Part shown: positions 33,010 through 41,657 of the stretch, piece by piece
Numbering within the stretch: the stretch's first letter is position 1
Layout of the letters: every line of letters starts with the position of its first letter
Origin: Planctomycetota bacterium
GTDB lineage: Bacteria > Planctomycetota > UBA1135
NCBI GenBank assembly: GCA_021776795.1
Contig: JAJFFC010000020.1
Location: 347,313-411,312, forward strand
Reading direction: 5' to 3'
Length of the DNA stretch: 64,000 nucleotides
Position numbers and translations under genes: made by a program
Notes under the pieces: model-generated
Seen by the model: only the letters and a program-made list of their open reading frames with translations
Databases searched by the model: none
What the model was told of the DNA's origin: nothing

Positions 33010-33705
33010 TTAGGCGTCAGGCTCTGCCGCTTGTGCACGCAGGGTGGTCAGCGCAGGGCTCAAATCTTGGGGCCTCATGGCCTCTAGGGCCTCAGCTAAT
33101 GCAGGAGGAAGAGCTCGTGCATTTCCCAAAGCGTGTTCCGCCCCATTGGAAATTAAATAATCGGCACGAGCGGATTTCTCCTGCTCCGGCATTTGCGCGG
33201 CTTCTCGGGCTTCCCAGGTGGCAAAATCCCAGCCGTGGCGGCGCATGGCGCGCGACGAACGCTCCTCCTTTGAGGTCACGACATGGATCACCAATTGGCA
33301 AAGGCCGTCGAGTCCGCCTTCGCGGAGGAGGGGAATATCCAAAATCACCCACGAATTGGGTCGGTCAAAGGCAAGTTTTTGAAGCTGGTCTGCAAGCTCA
33401 AGACGTACCAGTGGGTGGAGGAGTTCTTCGAGCTCGCGTCGGGCCTCAGGCTTTTGAAACACGCGCTTGCCCAATGCTTGGCGGTTCAATTGCCCAGAAT
33501 TATCCAGAATTTCCTCTCCAAAAAGCGCGCTTAAACGGCCTAAAACCGCCTTTTTCTGGAAAAGTGAGGCGACCATGGCGTCGGCATCGAGTACCGTGCC
33601 GGGGAGCTCCTCCGCGAGCCAGTGGGCGATGGTCGACTTGCCAGCACCCACGCCTCCGGTGAGACCAAGGACCCGAAGTGGGGCGGCGGGGGCCGTAGAT
33701 GGCAT
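33010..33705 (-). CDS. coaE: dephospho-CoA kinase
   Basis: 231 aa. P-loop G-G-V-G-A-G-K-S-T near residue 18 with the following D-A-D-A-M-V; V-I-L-D-I-P-L-L-R-E-G and a lid region with R-x-x-R-x-x-x-H typical of CoaE. Catalyses the last step of CoA synthesis in the cytosol. ATG 33705 chosen; a longer frame to 33765 would add a non-conserved N-terminus. It is 128 bp upstream of rho on the same strand. Confidence 0.9.
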   Translation of the reverse strand: MPSTAPAAPLRVLGLTGGVGAGKSTIAHWLAEELPGTVLDADAMVASLFQKKAVLGRLSALFGEEILDNSGQLNRQALGKRVFQKPEARRELEELLHPLVRLELADQLQKLAFDRPNSWVILDIPLLREGGLDGLCQLVIHVVTSKEERSSRAMRRHGWDFATWEAREAAQMPEQEKSARADYLISNGAEHALGNARALPPALAEALEAMRPQDLSPALTTLRAQAAEPDA

Positions 33706-33938
33706 GGGGGCATCTTCCTGCCACCTTGACCCCCCGGCAAGGCACGCGTACAAAATGACTCTCACGGAAGCGGCAACCGCACCTGTCGCGGGCGCTAGAT
33801 TCCGTCTCGGCCATTCCTGGTCGAGTTGAACCCTGTGTCACCCTGGTGGCACACCCGTTGTCCCCAACGTCCCTTCTCGCCAGCGCCCACCTCGGGCATC
33901 ACCTGGCGAACTTAGACCAAACGCCGAAGAGGTCCCTG

Positions 33939-35165
33939 ATGTCTCGAAACAACCGCGGAGCTGCCCAAGTCAGCCTCATGTGGCTCATCGCCGTAACGGT
34001 GATTGCCCTCCTTGCTGCCGGCATGGCTTTCCTCCAGAGTGATCAAATCACACAACTGGAAGATAAGAACGCAGGCCTTGTCACCGATGCGGAGAATCTC
34101 CGCGCCACGGCCGACACCCTTCGTTCCCAGCGCCGTGATGACTTCCAAGCTCTTGGCTTTGCAGATGAAGGTGGCGAGTTCGTTTCGCCTGCCGCCATCG
34201 AAGCCGCCCGCAACGAACTGATTACCCGCTTCGAGCTCGACGCCACTTCGGTGACCAAGCTTCAAGATGTGGTCAACCCAGTGGTCGCTCAGTACAACCA
34301 AGTGGTTGGCCAGCGCGACGCCCTGCAGACCGAAGTGAATCAGCTTCGCGCCGACTTGGATTCGCGCAAGCAGGCCAACATTACCGCCATGCGTGAGAAA
34401 GACGCAACCATCGCTCAGTTGCGCAAGGACAAGGAAGACAGCGACAACGCCAAGGAAGGGCAAATTGCCACCTTGGAGCGTCAGCGTGATGGTCTCCGCG
34501 ATCAACTCCGCGACGCCAACCGTCAAATCACCGAGCAGCGCGCCATCAATGATTCGCAAGCTCGTGACTTCAGCAAAGAACTCGCCGTGCTCTCGCAGCG
34601 CAACGACATCCTTTCGAGTCGCTTGAATGGTGTGGAGCGTCGCGTGGACTTGGCCGACGGCACCATCCTCTCCGCCAACATCGACCTCGGCCGCGCCTGG
34701 ATTGACCTCGGTTCGCTCGACCGCATTGCCCCGGGCATGGAGTTCGAAGTGCAAAACGCTTCGACCAAGGCTGTCAAAGGTCGCCTGCGTGTGACCAGCG
34801 TCGAAGAAAACCGTGCCGAAGCATCGATCTTGGCCATGGCTGACAAGTACGACCCGATTCGTGCCGACGACGTCATCCTCAACGCTCTCTACGATCCGTC
34901 CCGCGAGCCCATCGCGGTGCTGCTCGGTAACGGCTTCGGTCGCTACAACGCTGCCGATGTCACCGCCATGCTCTCCCGCGCCGGCGTGCAAGTGCGCAAC
35001 AGCGTGAGCAACGAGACCGATTACCTGCTGCTCGGTACCGCCTTCTTCGATGAAGAAACCGGCGACATCGTGCCTTGGGAAACCATGGATTCCTTTAAGT
35101 CCGCCAGTAGCTACTCCGTCTCTGTTGTGCCTTTGCGCGACTGGTCGCAGTGGATTGGCATGTAG
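33939..35165 (+). CDS. membrane-anchored coiled-coil protein with a BRCT-like C-terminus
   Basis: 408 aa. One TM helix (about residues 11-32), then a long charged coiled coil (about 34-235, rich in Glu, Gln, Arg, Asp), then a beta-rich domain (about 240-320). The last ~80 residues have V-L-L-G-N-G-F, A-G-V-Q-V, V-S-N-E-T-D-Y-L-L-L-G, a spacing that recalls BRCT domains. A BRCT-like fold on an extracytoplasmic or membrane-tethered protein would be odd, so orientation matters. Function unknown. A hairpin follows before tatC. Confidence 0.68.
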   Translation: MSRNNRGAAQVSLMWLIAVTVIALLAAGMAFLQSDQITQLEDKNAGLVTDAENLRATADTLRSQRRDDFQALGFADEGGEFVSPAAIEAARNELITRFELDATSVTKLQDVVNPVVAQYNQVVGQRDALQTEVNQLRADLDSRKQANITAMREKDATIAQLRKDKEDSDNAKEGQIATLERQRDGLRDQLRDANRQITEQRAINDSQARDFSKELAVLSQRNDILSSRLNGVERRVDLADGTILSANIDLGRAWIDLGSLDRIAPGMEFEVQNASTKAVKGRLRVTSVEENRAEASILAMADKYDPIRADDVILNALYDPSREPIAVLLGNGFGRYNAADVTAMLSRAGVQVRNSVSNETDYLLLGTAFFDEETGDIVPWETMDSFKSASSYSVSVVPLRDWSQWIGM

Positions 35166-35203
35166 GACTCCAGTCCAGTCCAGGGCGCTTGCCCTGACCT
35201 CAG

Positions 35204-35240
35204 AGCGGGTCATCGGTGTTGCCGATGGCCCGCTTTGCGA
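35204..35240 (+). terminator. hairpin between the coiled-coil gene and tatC
   Basis: A 13-nt stem with one mismatch (35204-35216 with 35222-35234) and a 5-nt loop, followed by only three T. It is a weak terminator or structured leader. Its position argues for the tatC start at ATG 35252 rather than GTG 35216, which lies inside the hairpin. Confidence 0.45.
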
Positions 35241-35251
35241 TACTAGCCACG

Positions 35252-36055
35252 ATGGCAGAGGCCCCGCCGACCGCAAAAGATGCAAGCACCGATGAGGACG
35301 GTGCACGCATGAGCTTTGGCGACCACCTCGAGGAGTTGCGTAAGCGCGTGATGTGGTCAGCCCTCGTCGTTTTTGCCTTGTTTTTGATTGGCTGGATGGG
35401 CTTTGGTGATCAGCTCAAGATCTTCTTTATCCACCCGCACCTGCAAGCCATCGATGCCCTTGCCGCGCAAGAACCACCGATGGTGGTGGAGCGCCGCCTG
35501 CAACTCCTTTCGCCATTAGAAGACATCTTCTACACACTCAAGGTGAGTTTGCTTTCGGCAACCATCCTTGGGCTGCCCTTTGTGCTGTTTCAGATTTGGT
35601 CCTTCATCGCGGTAGGCCTGCTCAAAAAGGAAAAGATGGCGGTCATGAAATTTTTGCCGTGGTCATTGATCTTTGCCGCAATTGGCATCGTCTTTGGCTA
35701 CGTCTTCATGATTCCGACCATCCTGCAGTATCTTTACGCGATGCCGAATCAGGAGTTCTTCCACCAAGGCTATCGACTATCCGATTACTTCTCCCTATTC
35801 CTGATGTTCACCGTGGCGCTGGCACTGATTTTCCAGCTGCCGATCATGATGTCCGGCTTATCTGCCGCCGGTCTTGCTAGCGCGAAGTTTTTCCGCAAGT
35901 ACCGTCGCCATTTCATCCTGCTGGCTTTCGTCGTCGGTGCCATGCTCACGCCGCCGGAACCTTTCAGCCAAATCCTCATGGCGGCGCCAACGGTCCTGCT
36001 CTATGAGCTGGGGATTCACCTCGTCGCCCTGCGTGAACGTCGCCAAAGCAAATGA
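35252..36055 (+). CDS. tatC: Sec-independent (twin-arginine) translocase subunit TatC
   Basis: 267 aa with about six hydrophobic segments. The N-terminus has F-G-D-H-L-E-E-L-R-K-R-V, the TatC signature for twin-arginine signal-peptide recognition. L-S-P-L-E-D and F-x-x-G-Y-V-F-M-I-P motifs follow. It is the core receptor of the Tat system that exports folded proteins across the inner membrane. TatA/TatB genes are not in this window. The stop overlaps cinA by 4 bases (ATGA). Confidence 0.95.
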   Translation: MAEAPPTAKDASTDEDGARMSFGDHLEELRKRVMWSALVVFALFLIGWMGFGDQLKIFFIHPHLQAIDALAAQEPPMVVERRLQLLSPLEDIFYTLKVSLLSATILGLPFVLFQIWSFIAVGLLKKEKMAVMKFLPWSLIFAAIGIVFGYVFMIPTILQYLYAMPNQEFFHQGYRLSDYFSLFLMFTVALALIFQLPIMMSGLSAAGLASAKFFRKYRRHFILLAFVVGAMLTPPEPFSQILMAAPTVLLYELGIHLVALRERRQSK

Positions 36056-37365
36056 TCTTTCCAGAAGCGCCCACAGCCTATTTGCTCAGCATCGGCGAGG
36101 AGCTGCTCGAAGGCCGAGTGCGCGACACCAACGCCGGGACTTTCGCCACCGAACTGCTGCAGCGCGGCTTCCATGTCGTCGGCATGCGCACCTTGGGCGA
36201 TGCTCCCGGCGAACTGACCGCTGTTCTGCAAGAACTAGCCGGCAAAGTGGATTTGATCCTCTCCACCGGCGGTCTTGGCCCCACGGTGGATGACCGCGTG
36301 CGTGCCGAAGCCGCTACCTTTGCAGGGGTCCCGCTCGAAGTGATCTCCACCGCAGCCGAAGCTTCTTTGGCGCAGCTGTATCAACGCGTTTCCAAGATGC
36401 AGGAGCCGCCCAGTTTCTTCATGGCGCAAGCGCGCATGCCGCAGGGCGCGACCGCACTAGCCAATCAAGCCGGGAGCGCTTGGGGCTTTCTGTTGCCGCT
36501 GGCCGCGGGCGCTTTTTATGCCGCGCTGCCAGGCCCGCCGCGGGAATGTGGCGCCACCTTTCACCAGGGTGGCCTGCTCGACTTTCTCGAGGAACAGTTT
36601 GGCGGCGATGATGGCAGCCTTGCCTATGGCCTGTTGAACACGGTGGGTGCGCCGGAGTCGGTGATCGAATCCAAAATGCGCGACCTGCTCGAAAAGGGGG
36701 GGAATCCTCGGCTTGGGATCACGGCGGGCGCGGACAAAGTTTGCTTGTCGATTCTCGCCCGTGCTGAGGGTGGGCAAAGCGCCAAAGAGGTTCGCGATGC
36801 CTGTCTCGGCGAACTCCGCCAACGTCTGGGCGATGTGGTCTTCAGCGAAGGGCATCAAAGCTTGGCCGATGTCGTCGTCGACCAGCTCAAACGCAACCAT
36901 CAGCGCCTGGCTGTGGCCGAATCCTGCACGGGTGGCCAACTCGCGGCTGCAGTGACCTCGGTCCCAGGGGCATCTGCGGTCTTCCATGGTGGCTTCCTGA
37001 CTTATGCCAATGAGGCCAAGGTGGAATCTCTCGGGGTGCCACGGAGCCTCCTAGAGACGCATGGTGCAGTCTCTGCCGAGGTCGCCGCTGCCATGGCCGT
37101 GGGTGCCCGCGAGCGCTGTGCCTGCGACTGGGCGTTGAGCACCACCGGGGTGGCTGGACCGGGTGGTGGCAGCGAGGACAAACCAGTTGGTCTGGTGTGG
37201 ATCGGCTTGGCCGGCCCAGATGGCCAGGTCCAAACGTTTCGCCGTCGGCAGTACGCCCGTGGCGGTCGAGCCGTGGTTCAGCAGCTCTCCGTGCGCGACG
37301 CGCTCGATGCCCTGCGCCGGGCGATCGCTGGCCTCACTCCACTGGCCTCGACCCCAGTGAACTAA
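36052..37365 (+). CDS. cinA: CinA-family protein (NMN amidohydrolase / ADP-ribose pyrophosphatase-type)
   Basis: 437 aa. The N-terminal MoCF-biosynthesis-like COG1058 domain (about 1-175) has S-I-G-E-E-L-L-E-G and S-T-G-G-L-G-P-T-V-D-D. The C-terminal amidase domain (about 275-430) has A-V-A-E-S-C-T-G-G, where the Ser is the probable catalytic residue, and S-T-T-G-V-A-G-P-G-G-G. These are two-domain CinA proteins that recycle nicotinamide mononucleotide and clear ADP-ribose. Translationally coupled to tatC by a 4-base overlap, with no obvious functional link. Confidence 0.93.
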   Translation: MIFPEAPTAYLLSIGEELLEGRVRDTNAGTFATELLQRGFHVVGMRTLGDAPGELTAVLQELAGKVDLILSTGGLGPTVDDRVRAEAATFAGVPLEVISTAAEASLAQLYQRVSKMQEPPSFFMAQARMPQGATALANQAGSAWGFLLPLAAGAFYAALPGPPRECGATFHQGGLLDFLEEQFGGDDGSLAYGLLNTVGAPESVIESKMRDLLEKGGNPRLGITAGADKVCLSILARAEGGQSAKEVRDACLGELRQRLGDVVFSEGHQSLADVVVDQLKRNHQRLAVAESCTGGQLAAAVTSVPGASAVFHGGFLTYANEAKVESLGVPRSLLETHGAVSAEVAAAMAVGARERCACDWALSTTGVAGPGGGSEDKPVGLVWIGLAGPDGQVQTFRRRQYARGGRAVVQQLSVRDALDALRRAIAGLTPLASTPVN

Positions 37366-37388
37366 GGCAAAGCAGGGCGGGCTAGCCC

Positions 37389-37417
37389 TTGTCGAAGTCG
37401 CTCGGCAGTCCTAGAAT
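37389..37417 (+). promoter_or_regulatory. sigma70-like promoter of tRNA-Gln
   Basis: TTGTCG (37389-37394), a 17-bp spacer and TAGAAT (37412-37417). The tRNA starts 10 bases downstream of the -10. It is one of the best -35/-10 pairs in the window and shows the TAnnnT -10 form used elsewhere. Confidence 0.65.
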
Positions 37418-37427
37418 TCCCGGCCCT

Positions 37428-37502
37428 TACCCGATGGTGTAATTGGCAACACATCTGGTTTTGGTCCAGACATTCCAGGTTCAAGTCCTGGTCGGGTAGC
37501 CA
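37428..37502 (+). tRNA. tRNA-Gln(TTG)
   Basis: The acceptor stem TACCCGA pairs perfectly with TCGGGTA. The anticodon arm TCTGG/CCAGA has loop TTTTGGT with anticodon TTG at 37461-37463. The T-arm contains GGTTCAAGTCC, and CCA is encoded at 37500-37502. It reads CAA (and CAG by wobble). Confidence 0.96.
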
Positions 37503-37508
37503 ACAAGA

Positions 37509-37548
37509 ACCGTCGTCCAGCTTAGGCTTGGCGGCGGTTTCTTTTTTG
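37509..37548 (+). terminator. intrinsic terminator after tRNA-Gln
   Basis: A 13-nt GC-rich stem with two G-U pairs and one mismatch and a TTAG loop is followed by TTTCTTTTTTG. Also at the 3' side of the convergent lectin gene. Confidence 0.7.
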
Positions 37549-37568
37549 CGTGGCAGATTTCCCGAACT

Positions 37569-38819
37569 CTAAAGGATTGGCATGGCTACGGCATCGGTGA
37601 GGCCGCCACCGCCAGCGGCATAGAGTTCCACCGCCTGGCTATATAGAGTTTGTCCGCTCAATCCCAAGGGCAGGAAGGTGCTGAAGTCGAAGGTGCCCAT
37701 CTGCGCGGGGAAAACGGGGGTCATGAGCGGTTTGGGGTCGACCTCAATGGGTCCAAAGGGAGAGGGAATCGGCCCGGCACCGCTGGTGGAGAACAAGAAA
37801 AGGACCTGCGAATCTTGGCGCAAGCCACGAACGCCGAAGGTGGCGAGAGCCCCGCCAATCACCGACTGATATTCCAGGCGTGGGCCAGAAATTTCCACAA
37901 TCCCAAAGGCAAAGTAGCCGTCTCCGACATCGATCCAATCCCCGTCAGGCGTCATGACAACATGGTCTTCATTTCCGCCTGCTCCGCCATTATTCGGCTC
38001 ACCGAACTCCCAATTTTGATAAGTCAGGGGTTCGCCGCTGTCCCAGTCCCATTGCCCTTCCGTCTGCGCATCGCTGAGACCGAGCCAAACTTCTCGTGAT
38101 TGGCCTCCGTAGTTCACTAAATTTTGCCGCACCCAGTCGTTTTCGGGAAAGTTCTCAATGCTCAAGAGTTCGCCACCGACACTTTGCGCATAGGTCACGG
38201 CGTCTTGGCGACTGGAGCTGCCAATCAGGGTGTAAGGGTGACCATTGGCGGGGTTGGTCATGGTGGTGATCATGGGAATGGGCGTGTCATCAACTTGAAT
38301 GTCATCAACCCACCATTCTTGTGCATATGTGCCGTAAAAATAGACCCCAAGTTGCACAGACGGTGCGCCTACCCACTGACTGAGGCTCACGGTGAACTCA
38401 TGAACTTCGTTGCTGACTTGAGCGGCATCATTCCAAACCGGAATCCAACTCAGGCCACCATCTAGGGAGAGTTGCATTTGCGAGATGCCATCGCCCACAG
38501 ATTGAGGATGATTCGCCAAATATGTAGCATAGTTGGTTTGACTTTGAAAATGTAAATAGGCAGTTTGCAGCCCAGAAAGGGCGAAGGTCGGTGAAATCAA
38601 TCGGTTCTCAGTGGTGCTTCCGCTGAAATCTTCATGCCAAGCTCTTTGACCAAAAGTGTCCCGTTGCCATCCACTCTGATTGGAGCCCAAGCGAACTTCG
38701 GACCAACCATTTGGAGGAAAGGTCGGCGCAGAGAAGTCTTCAGAGAGGACCGAGGTTTGGGCAGAGGAGCTTGCCCCGGTGACGAGGAAGATGAGCGTAA
38801 AGATGAAGAAATGTTTCAT
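37569..38819 (-). CDS. secreted C-type-lectin-like protein with the shared C-terminal module
   Basis: 416 aa. Signal peptide (about 1-20, ending S-S-S-A-Q-T). A jelly-roll or MAM-like beta region (about 25-190) is followed by a C-type lectin domain (about 200-320) with W-L-G-L-S-D, W-D-W-D-S-G-E-P-L, E-P-N-N-G and G-D-W-I-D-V, which together resemble a Ca2+-dependent carbohydrate-binding site. The C-terminal module (about 320-416) has S-G-A-G-P-I-P-S-P-F-G-P-I, L-M-T-P-V-F-P and L-G-L-S-G-Q-T-L. Probably a surface glycan-binding protein. Confidence 0.8.
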   Translation of the reverse strand: MKHFFIFTLIFLVTGASSSAQTSVLSEDFSAPTFPPNGWSEVRLGSNQSGWQRDTFGQRAWHEDFSGSTTENRLISPTFALSGLQTAYLHFQSQTNYATYLANHPQSVGDGISQMQLSLDGGLSWIPVWNDAAQVSNEVHEFTVSLSQWVGAPSVQLGVYFYGTYAQEWWVDDIQVDDTPIPMITTMTNPANGHPYTLIGSSSRQDAVTYAQSVGGELLSIENFPENDWVRQNLVNYGGQSREVWLGLSDAQTEGQWDWDSGEPLTYQNWEFGEPNNGGAGGNEDHVVMTPDGDWIDVGDGYFAFGIVEISGPRLEYQSVIGGALATFGVRGLRQDSQVLFLFSTSGAGPIPSPFGPIEVDPKPLMTPVFPAQMGTFDFSTFLPLGLSGQTLYSQAVELYAAGGGGLTDAVAMPIL

Positions 38820-38838
38820 GGGAAGAGAACCCTCTCCC

Positions 38839-40542
38839 CTAATTGCGCGCACTCGACTCCTGAACCCTCATCTCCGACAAAAGTTCCCCCTGTTGAAGCC
38901 ACGCTTCCCATGCGGCGAAGAAGGCCTCAATCTGCTCTGGTGGGTGCGGCCCAAAGGTAGCGAGCTGGGCCAAGCCGCGGTCAGCCAAATAGGAGCTGGC
39001 GCCTGCAAGCTGAAAGCCCCATTGCCGCACCAGTCCAAGGAAGCTGGGGGTGTCCATGCCCTCGGGAACACGAAAGCTGTGGAGGCAGGGCGAGGCCAGT
39101 TCGGCGTCGACAATGGGCGAGGCACCGAGGGCATGCAGGCGCGCGCGAATTTGAGCACCTCGGCGTTGCTCTTCTTTCCAATGCGTGACTAGGTCGGCTG
39201 GGTGCAGACGCTCACGCAAACTACAGTCCAGGGCCGCCAGCAGGCTGCCATCGAGAGTGTGCGGCGGGGTGCTGGCTTCCCAGTGTTCCGGCAAGTCCAA
39301 GCTGGCTGGCCAAGGCTTGGGCACGAGCTGTTCACGCCAGTGCGCGTCGCCGGCGACGATGGCGATACCAGCCTTGGCCTCTAGACCTTTGCCGCTCACG
39401 CTGGTCAAGAAGGCGAGGCCCTGGGGTAAGGGCAAAGTGCCATGTGCGCTGGCACTATCGATGGCCACCGCCACTTGCTGCTCCAGTCCAGCTTCCTGTA
39501 CCAGCTGCACCAAAGCGCCGACGGGATTCGCCATGCCGGTACTGGACTCAACATGAACCCCCCAAATCCAAGCCGGGGCCGGGCTTTGCTGTAGGCGCTT
39601 GCGCAGCTTGGGCAGGCTCCAGGGCCGGGCCCAGCCAGCATTCCAATCTTCAAAACGCAGCCCGAGTGCCTGCGCATGACCGCGCAGACGATCTCCAAAC
39701 TCACCATTGGCGAGGATGATGCCCGGGGCTTCCTGGCTGCGTCGGAGCCGCTGCAAGGCCAAGGCTAGGGCATCATTTGCCGAAGTGCCGCCACCGGGTA
39801 GTAAGGCAATCGACATGCCATGGCAATGTTGGCTGAGCAGACGATGGCAACGGTGATAGGCCTTGAGAAAGGAGGGCGCTCGGTGATACACCGAGGGCCC
39901 GGCACTGGCTTGGAGAACCTCGTCGGCGAGGTAGGGTGGCCCGGGCAAGAAGGAATGGCAAGCCGGCTCTACGGCCAAGGGGCCGCGCGCGCGATCGACC
40001 AGGCGCGGTGGCAATTCATCGAGGCGCAGGCGCATGGGTGTAAACACGGCGTCGCCCTGCGGCACCCCTGGGCCGAGCGCTTGGAAGCCAAGGCGTTGGT
40101 ACAGCGAGAGTTGATCTGCGATGGCCGAAATCCACAGCTCGCGGTAGCCGTCAGCCAAGGCCGCTTCATAAACCGCACCCATGAGGCGGAAGGAGAGTGC
40201 CGAACCACGCCATGCCGGGTCTACGCACCACAGGCGAATCTCCAATGGGCGGTCGCTGAGGTCAGCCATGGAGGGGCCATTGCTTGGCAGGCGATCCGCG
40301 ACCGAGAACGGGGCTTGCAGATTGAGCGCCACCATGCCAATCAGCCGACCGTCCTGCTCAGCCACGATATAGCGATTGCGCTCATGGAACTTGTCGGTGT
40401 GGCGACCGTCTTCATGCGCCGGGTGCTGCCCAAGCTCCTCGACAAAGGTGCGGTGCAATAAAACGCCGATGGCATCTTGGTCCTTGGCAGTGCCTGGGCG
40501 CAGGAGCCAGGAGCTTGCGTCGGGCAGAGTTGAGGATTCCAT
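38839..40542 (-). CDS. GNAT N-acetyltransferase fused to a class-V PLP aminotransferase-like domain
   Basis: 567 aa in one frame. The N-terminal ~185 residues are GNAT-like (L-R-P-G-T-A-K-D, I-V-A-E-Q-D-G-R-L-I-G-M-V, and W-R-G-S near residue 108 at the acetyl-CoA-loop position). After a short linker comes a fold-type-I aminotransferase (about 200-560) with L-P-G-P-P-Y-L, V-A-I-D-S-A-S near residue 370 (PLP-N1 Asp) and S-V-S-G-K-G-L near residue 390, where the Lys would bind PLP. This domain resembles alanine-glyoxylate/phosphonate-type transaminases. The substrate is unknown. TAGGAT lies 8 bases before ATG 40542. It ends 19 bp before the start of the next minus-strand gene. Confidence 0.75.
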   Translation of the reverse strand: MESSTLPDASSWLLRPGTAKDQDAIGVLLHRTFVEELGQHPAHEDGRHTDKFHERNRYIVAEQDGRLIGMVALNLQAPFSVADRLPSNGPSMADLSDRPLEIRLWCVDPAWRGSALSFRLMGAVYEAALADGYRELWISAIADQLSLYQRLGFQALGPGVPQGDAVFTPMRLRLDELPPRLVDRARGPLAVEPACHSFLPGPPYLADEVLQASAGPSVYHRAPSFLKAYHRCHRLLSQHCHGMSIALLPGGGTSANDALALALQRLRRSQEAPGIILANGEFGDRLRGHAQALGLRFEDWNAGWARPWSLPKLRKRLQQSPAPAWIWGVHVESSTGMANPVGALVQLVQEAGLEQQVAVAIDSASAHGTLPLPQGLAFLTSVSGKGLEAKAGIAIVAGDAHWREQLVPKPWPASLDLPEHWEASTPPHTLDGSLLAALDCSLRERLHPADLVTHWKEEQRRGAQIRARLHALGASPIVDAELASPCLHSFRVPEGMDTPSFLGLVRQWGFQLAGASSYLADRGLAQLATFGPHPPEQIEAFFAAWEAWLQQGELLSEMRVQESSARN

Positions 40543-40652
40543 GCTTTGGCATCCTAGCAAGCAAAGGGGCCAGGCGTTTGTGCAGCATAGACTTACATCC
40601 TGGGAAGAAGGAAATCGCATTCCCATCTCGCTAGGATGCAGGAGTTGATTTC

Positions 40653-41651
40653 ATGATGCGGACCCTCCTGGCCCTTTTTATTTCCGGCAGCTTCCTGACC
40701 ACCTGGGCAGGGGCACAGACCCAAGTCCAATCCCTGCCGCGGGGTTTGGACACTACCGAAGCCAATAGCTCGACGAGCTTCCCCTTCGCTTCGGGTTCGA
40801 GCCATGTTTGGCAGTGGCATTACGATTCCACTGAGTTCGACGCGATTGGCCCGATTCTCATCAGTGAGATTTATGTGCGCTCCAAGTCGACCGCGCCAGC
40901 GATGACCTTTGATTTTCCTTCCGTCGAAATCACCCTGGCTTCCAGTCCCACCGATTACAGCGTCAATGGCGATGGCGTGAGCCCTGGGCATAGCACCACC
41001 TTTGCCAACAATCTCAACCCCGATGCCAAAGTGGTGAAGAGCAGCACGCCGTTCACCGGCAACAGTGTTCTGCCGCAAACGTGGACCCCGTTAGGTCTGG
41101 ACAGTGATTTCGTTTACGACCCATCCTTAGGACTGGATTTCGTTCTTGAGATTCGATCTTGTGGCGCCAATCAACTATGGCCCGCTGGCTCCGTAGACGG
41201 CCAATCTGGTCCGTCCAACCTCAATGGTGGCAATCGCTATGGGGTGACTTCGAATTGTGTGGCCACGGCCTCGACCACCCAGAACGATGAGTTCGTTCCG
41301 GTCATTTTGATTGAGTACACCTTGTCCAATCCCAGCCCGTCGCTGTGGATTGGGCCGATGTCGGTCGGACAACTCGCCGACTTTGAGTTGTTCCACATCG
41401 ACCCCGGCGGCTTAGTGCGCATTTTGTGGTCGACTGCGGGCGCAGGCCCCACAAATACTCCCTTGGGGCCGGTGGAGTTGACGCCTCCGCTGCAAGTTTC
41501 CTTAGAGGTCTATGCCGATCTCTCGGGTGCCTTGGTGTTTTCCACCTATGTCCCGGCAGGGCTCGCTGGCACCACCTTTTATTGTCAAGCCGCGGCCACG
41601 AAAGAGGGCACTTTTGAGCTCACCAACGCGGTTGCCGTGGTGGTGAATTAG
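40653..41651 (+). CDS. secreted protein with the shared C-terminal module
   Basis: 332 aa. Signal peptide (about 1-22), a beta-rich domain (about 25-220) containing D-S-D-F-V-Y-D, then a C-terminal module (about 235-332) with S-T-A-G-A-G-P-T-N-T-P-L-G-P-V, V-P-A-G-L-A-G-T-T and F-E-L-T-N-A-V. It looks extracellular, with a possible Shine-Dalgarno (CAGGAG) about 8 bases before the ATG. No enzymatic motif recognised. Confidence 0.68.
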   Translation: MMRTLLALFISGSFLTTWAGAQTQVQSLPRGLDTTEANSSTSFPFASGSSHVWQWHYDSTEFDAIGPILISEIYVRSKSTAPAMTFDFPSVEITLASSPTDYSVNGDGVSPGHSTTFANNLNPDAKVVKSSTPFTGNSVLPQTWTPLGLDSDFVYDPSLGLDFVLEIRSCGANQLWPAGSVDGQSGPSNLNGGNRYGVTSNCVATASTTQNDEFVPVILIEYTLSNPSPSLWIGPMSVGQLADFELFHIDPGGLVRILWSTAGAGPTNTPLGPVELTPPLQVSLEVYADLSGALVFSTYVPAGLAGTTFYCQAAATKEGTFELTNAVAVVVN

Positions 41652-41657
41652 AACCCC

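Noticed and set aside
33912..35306. A 464-aa minus-strand frame over the coiled-coil gene.
   Set aside because: Composition is an antisense artefact; the plus protein has a TM and coiled coil.
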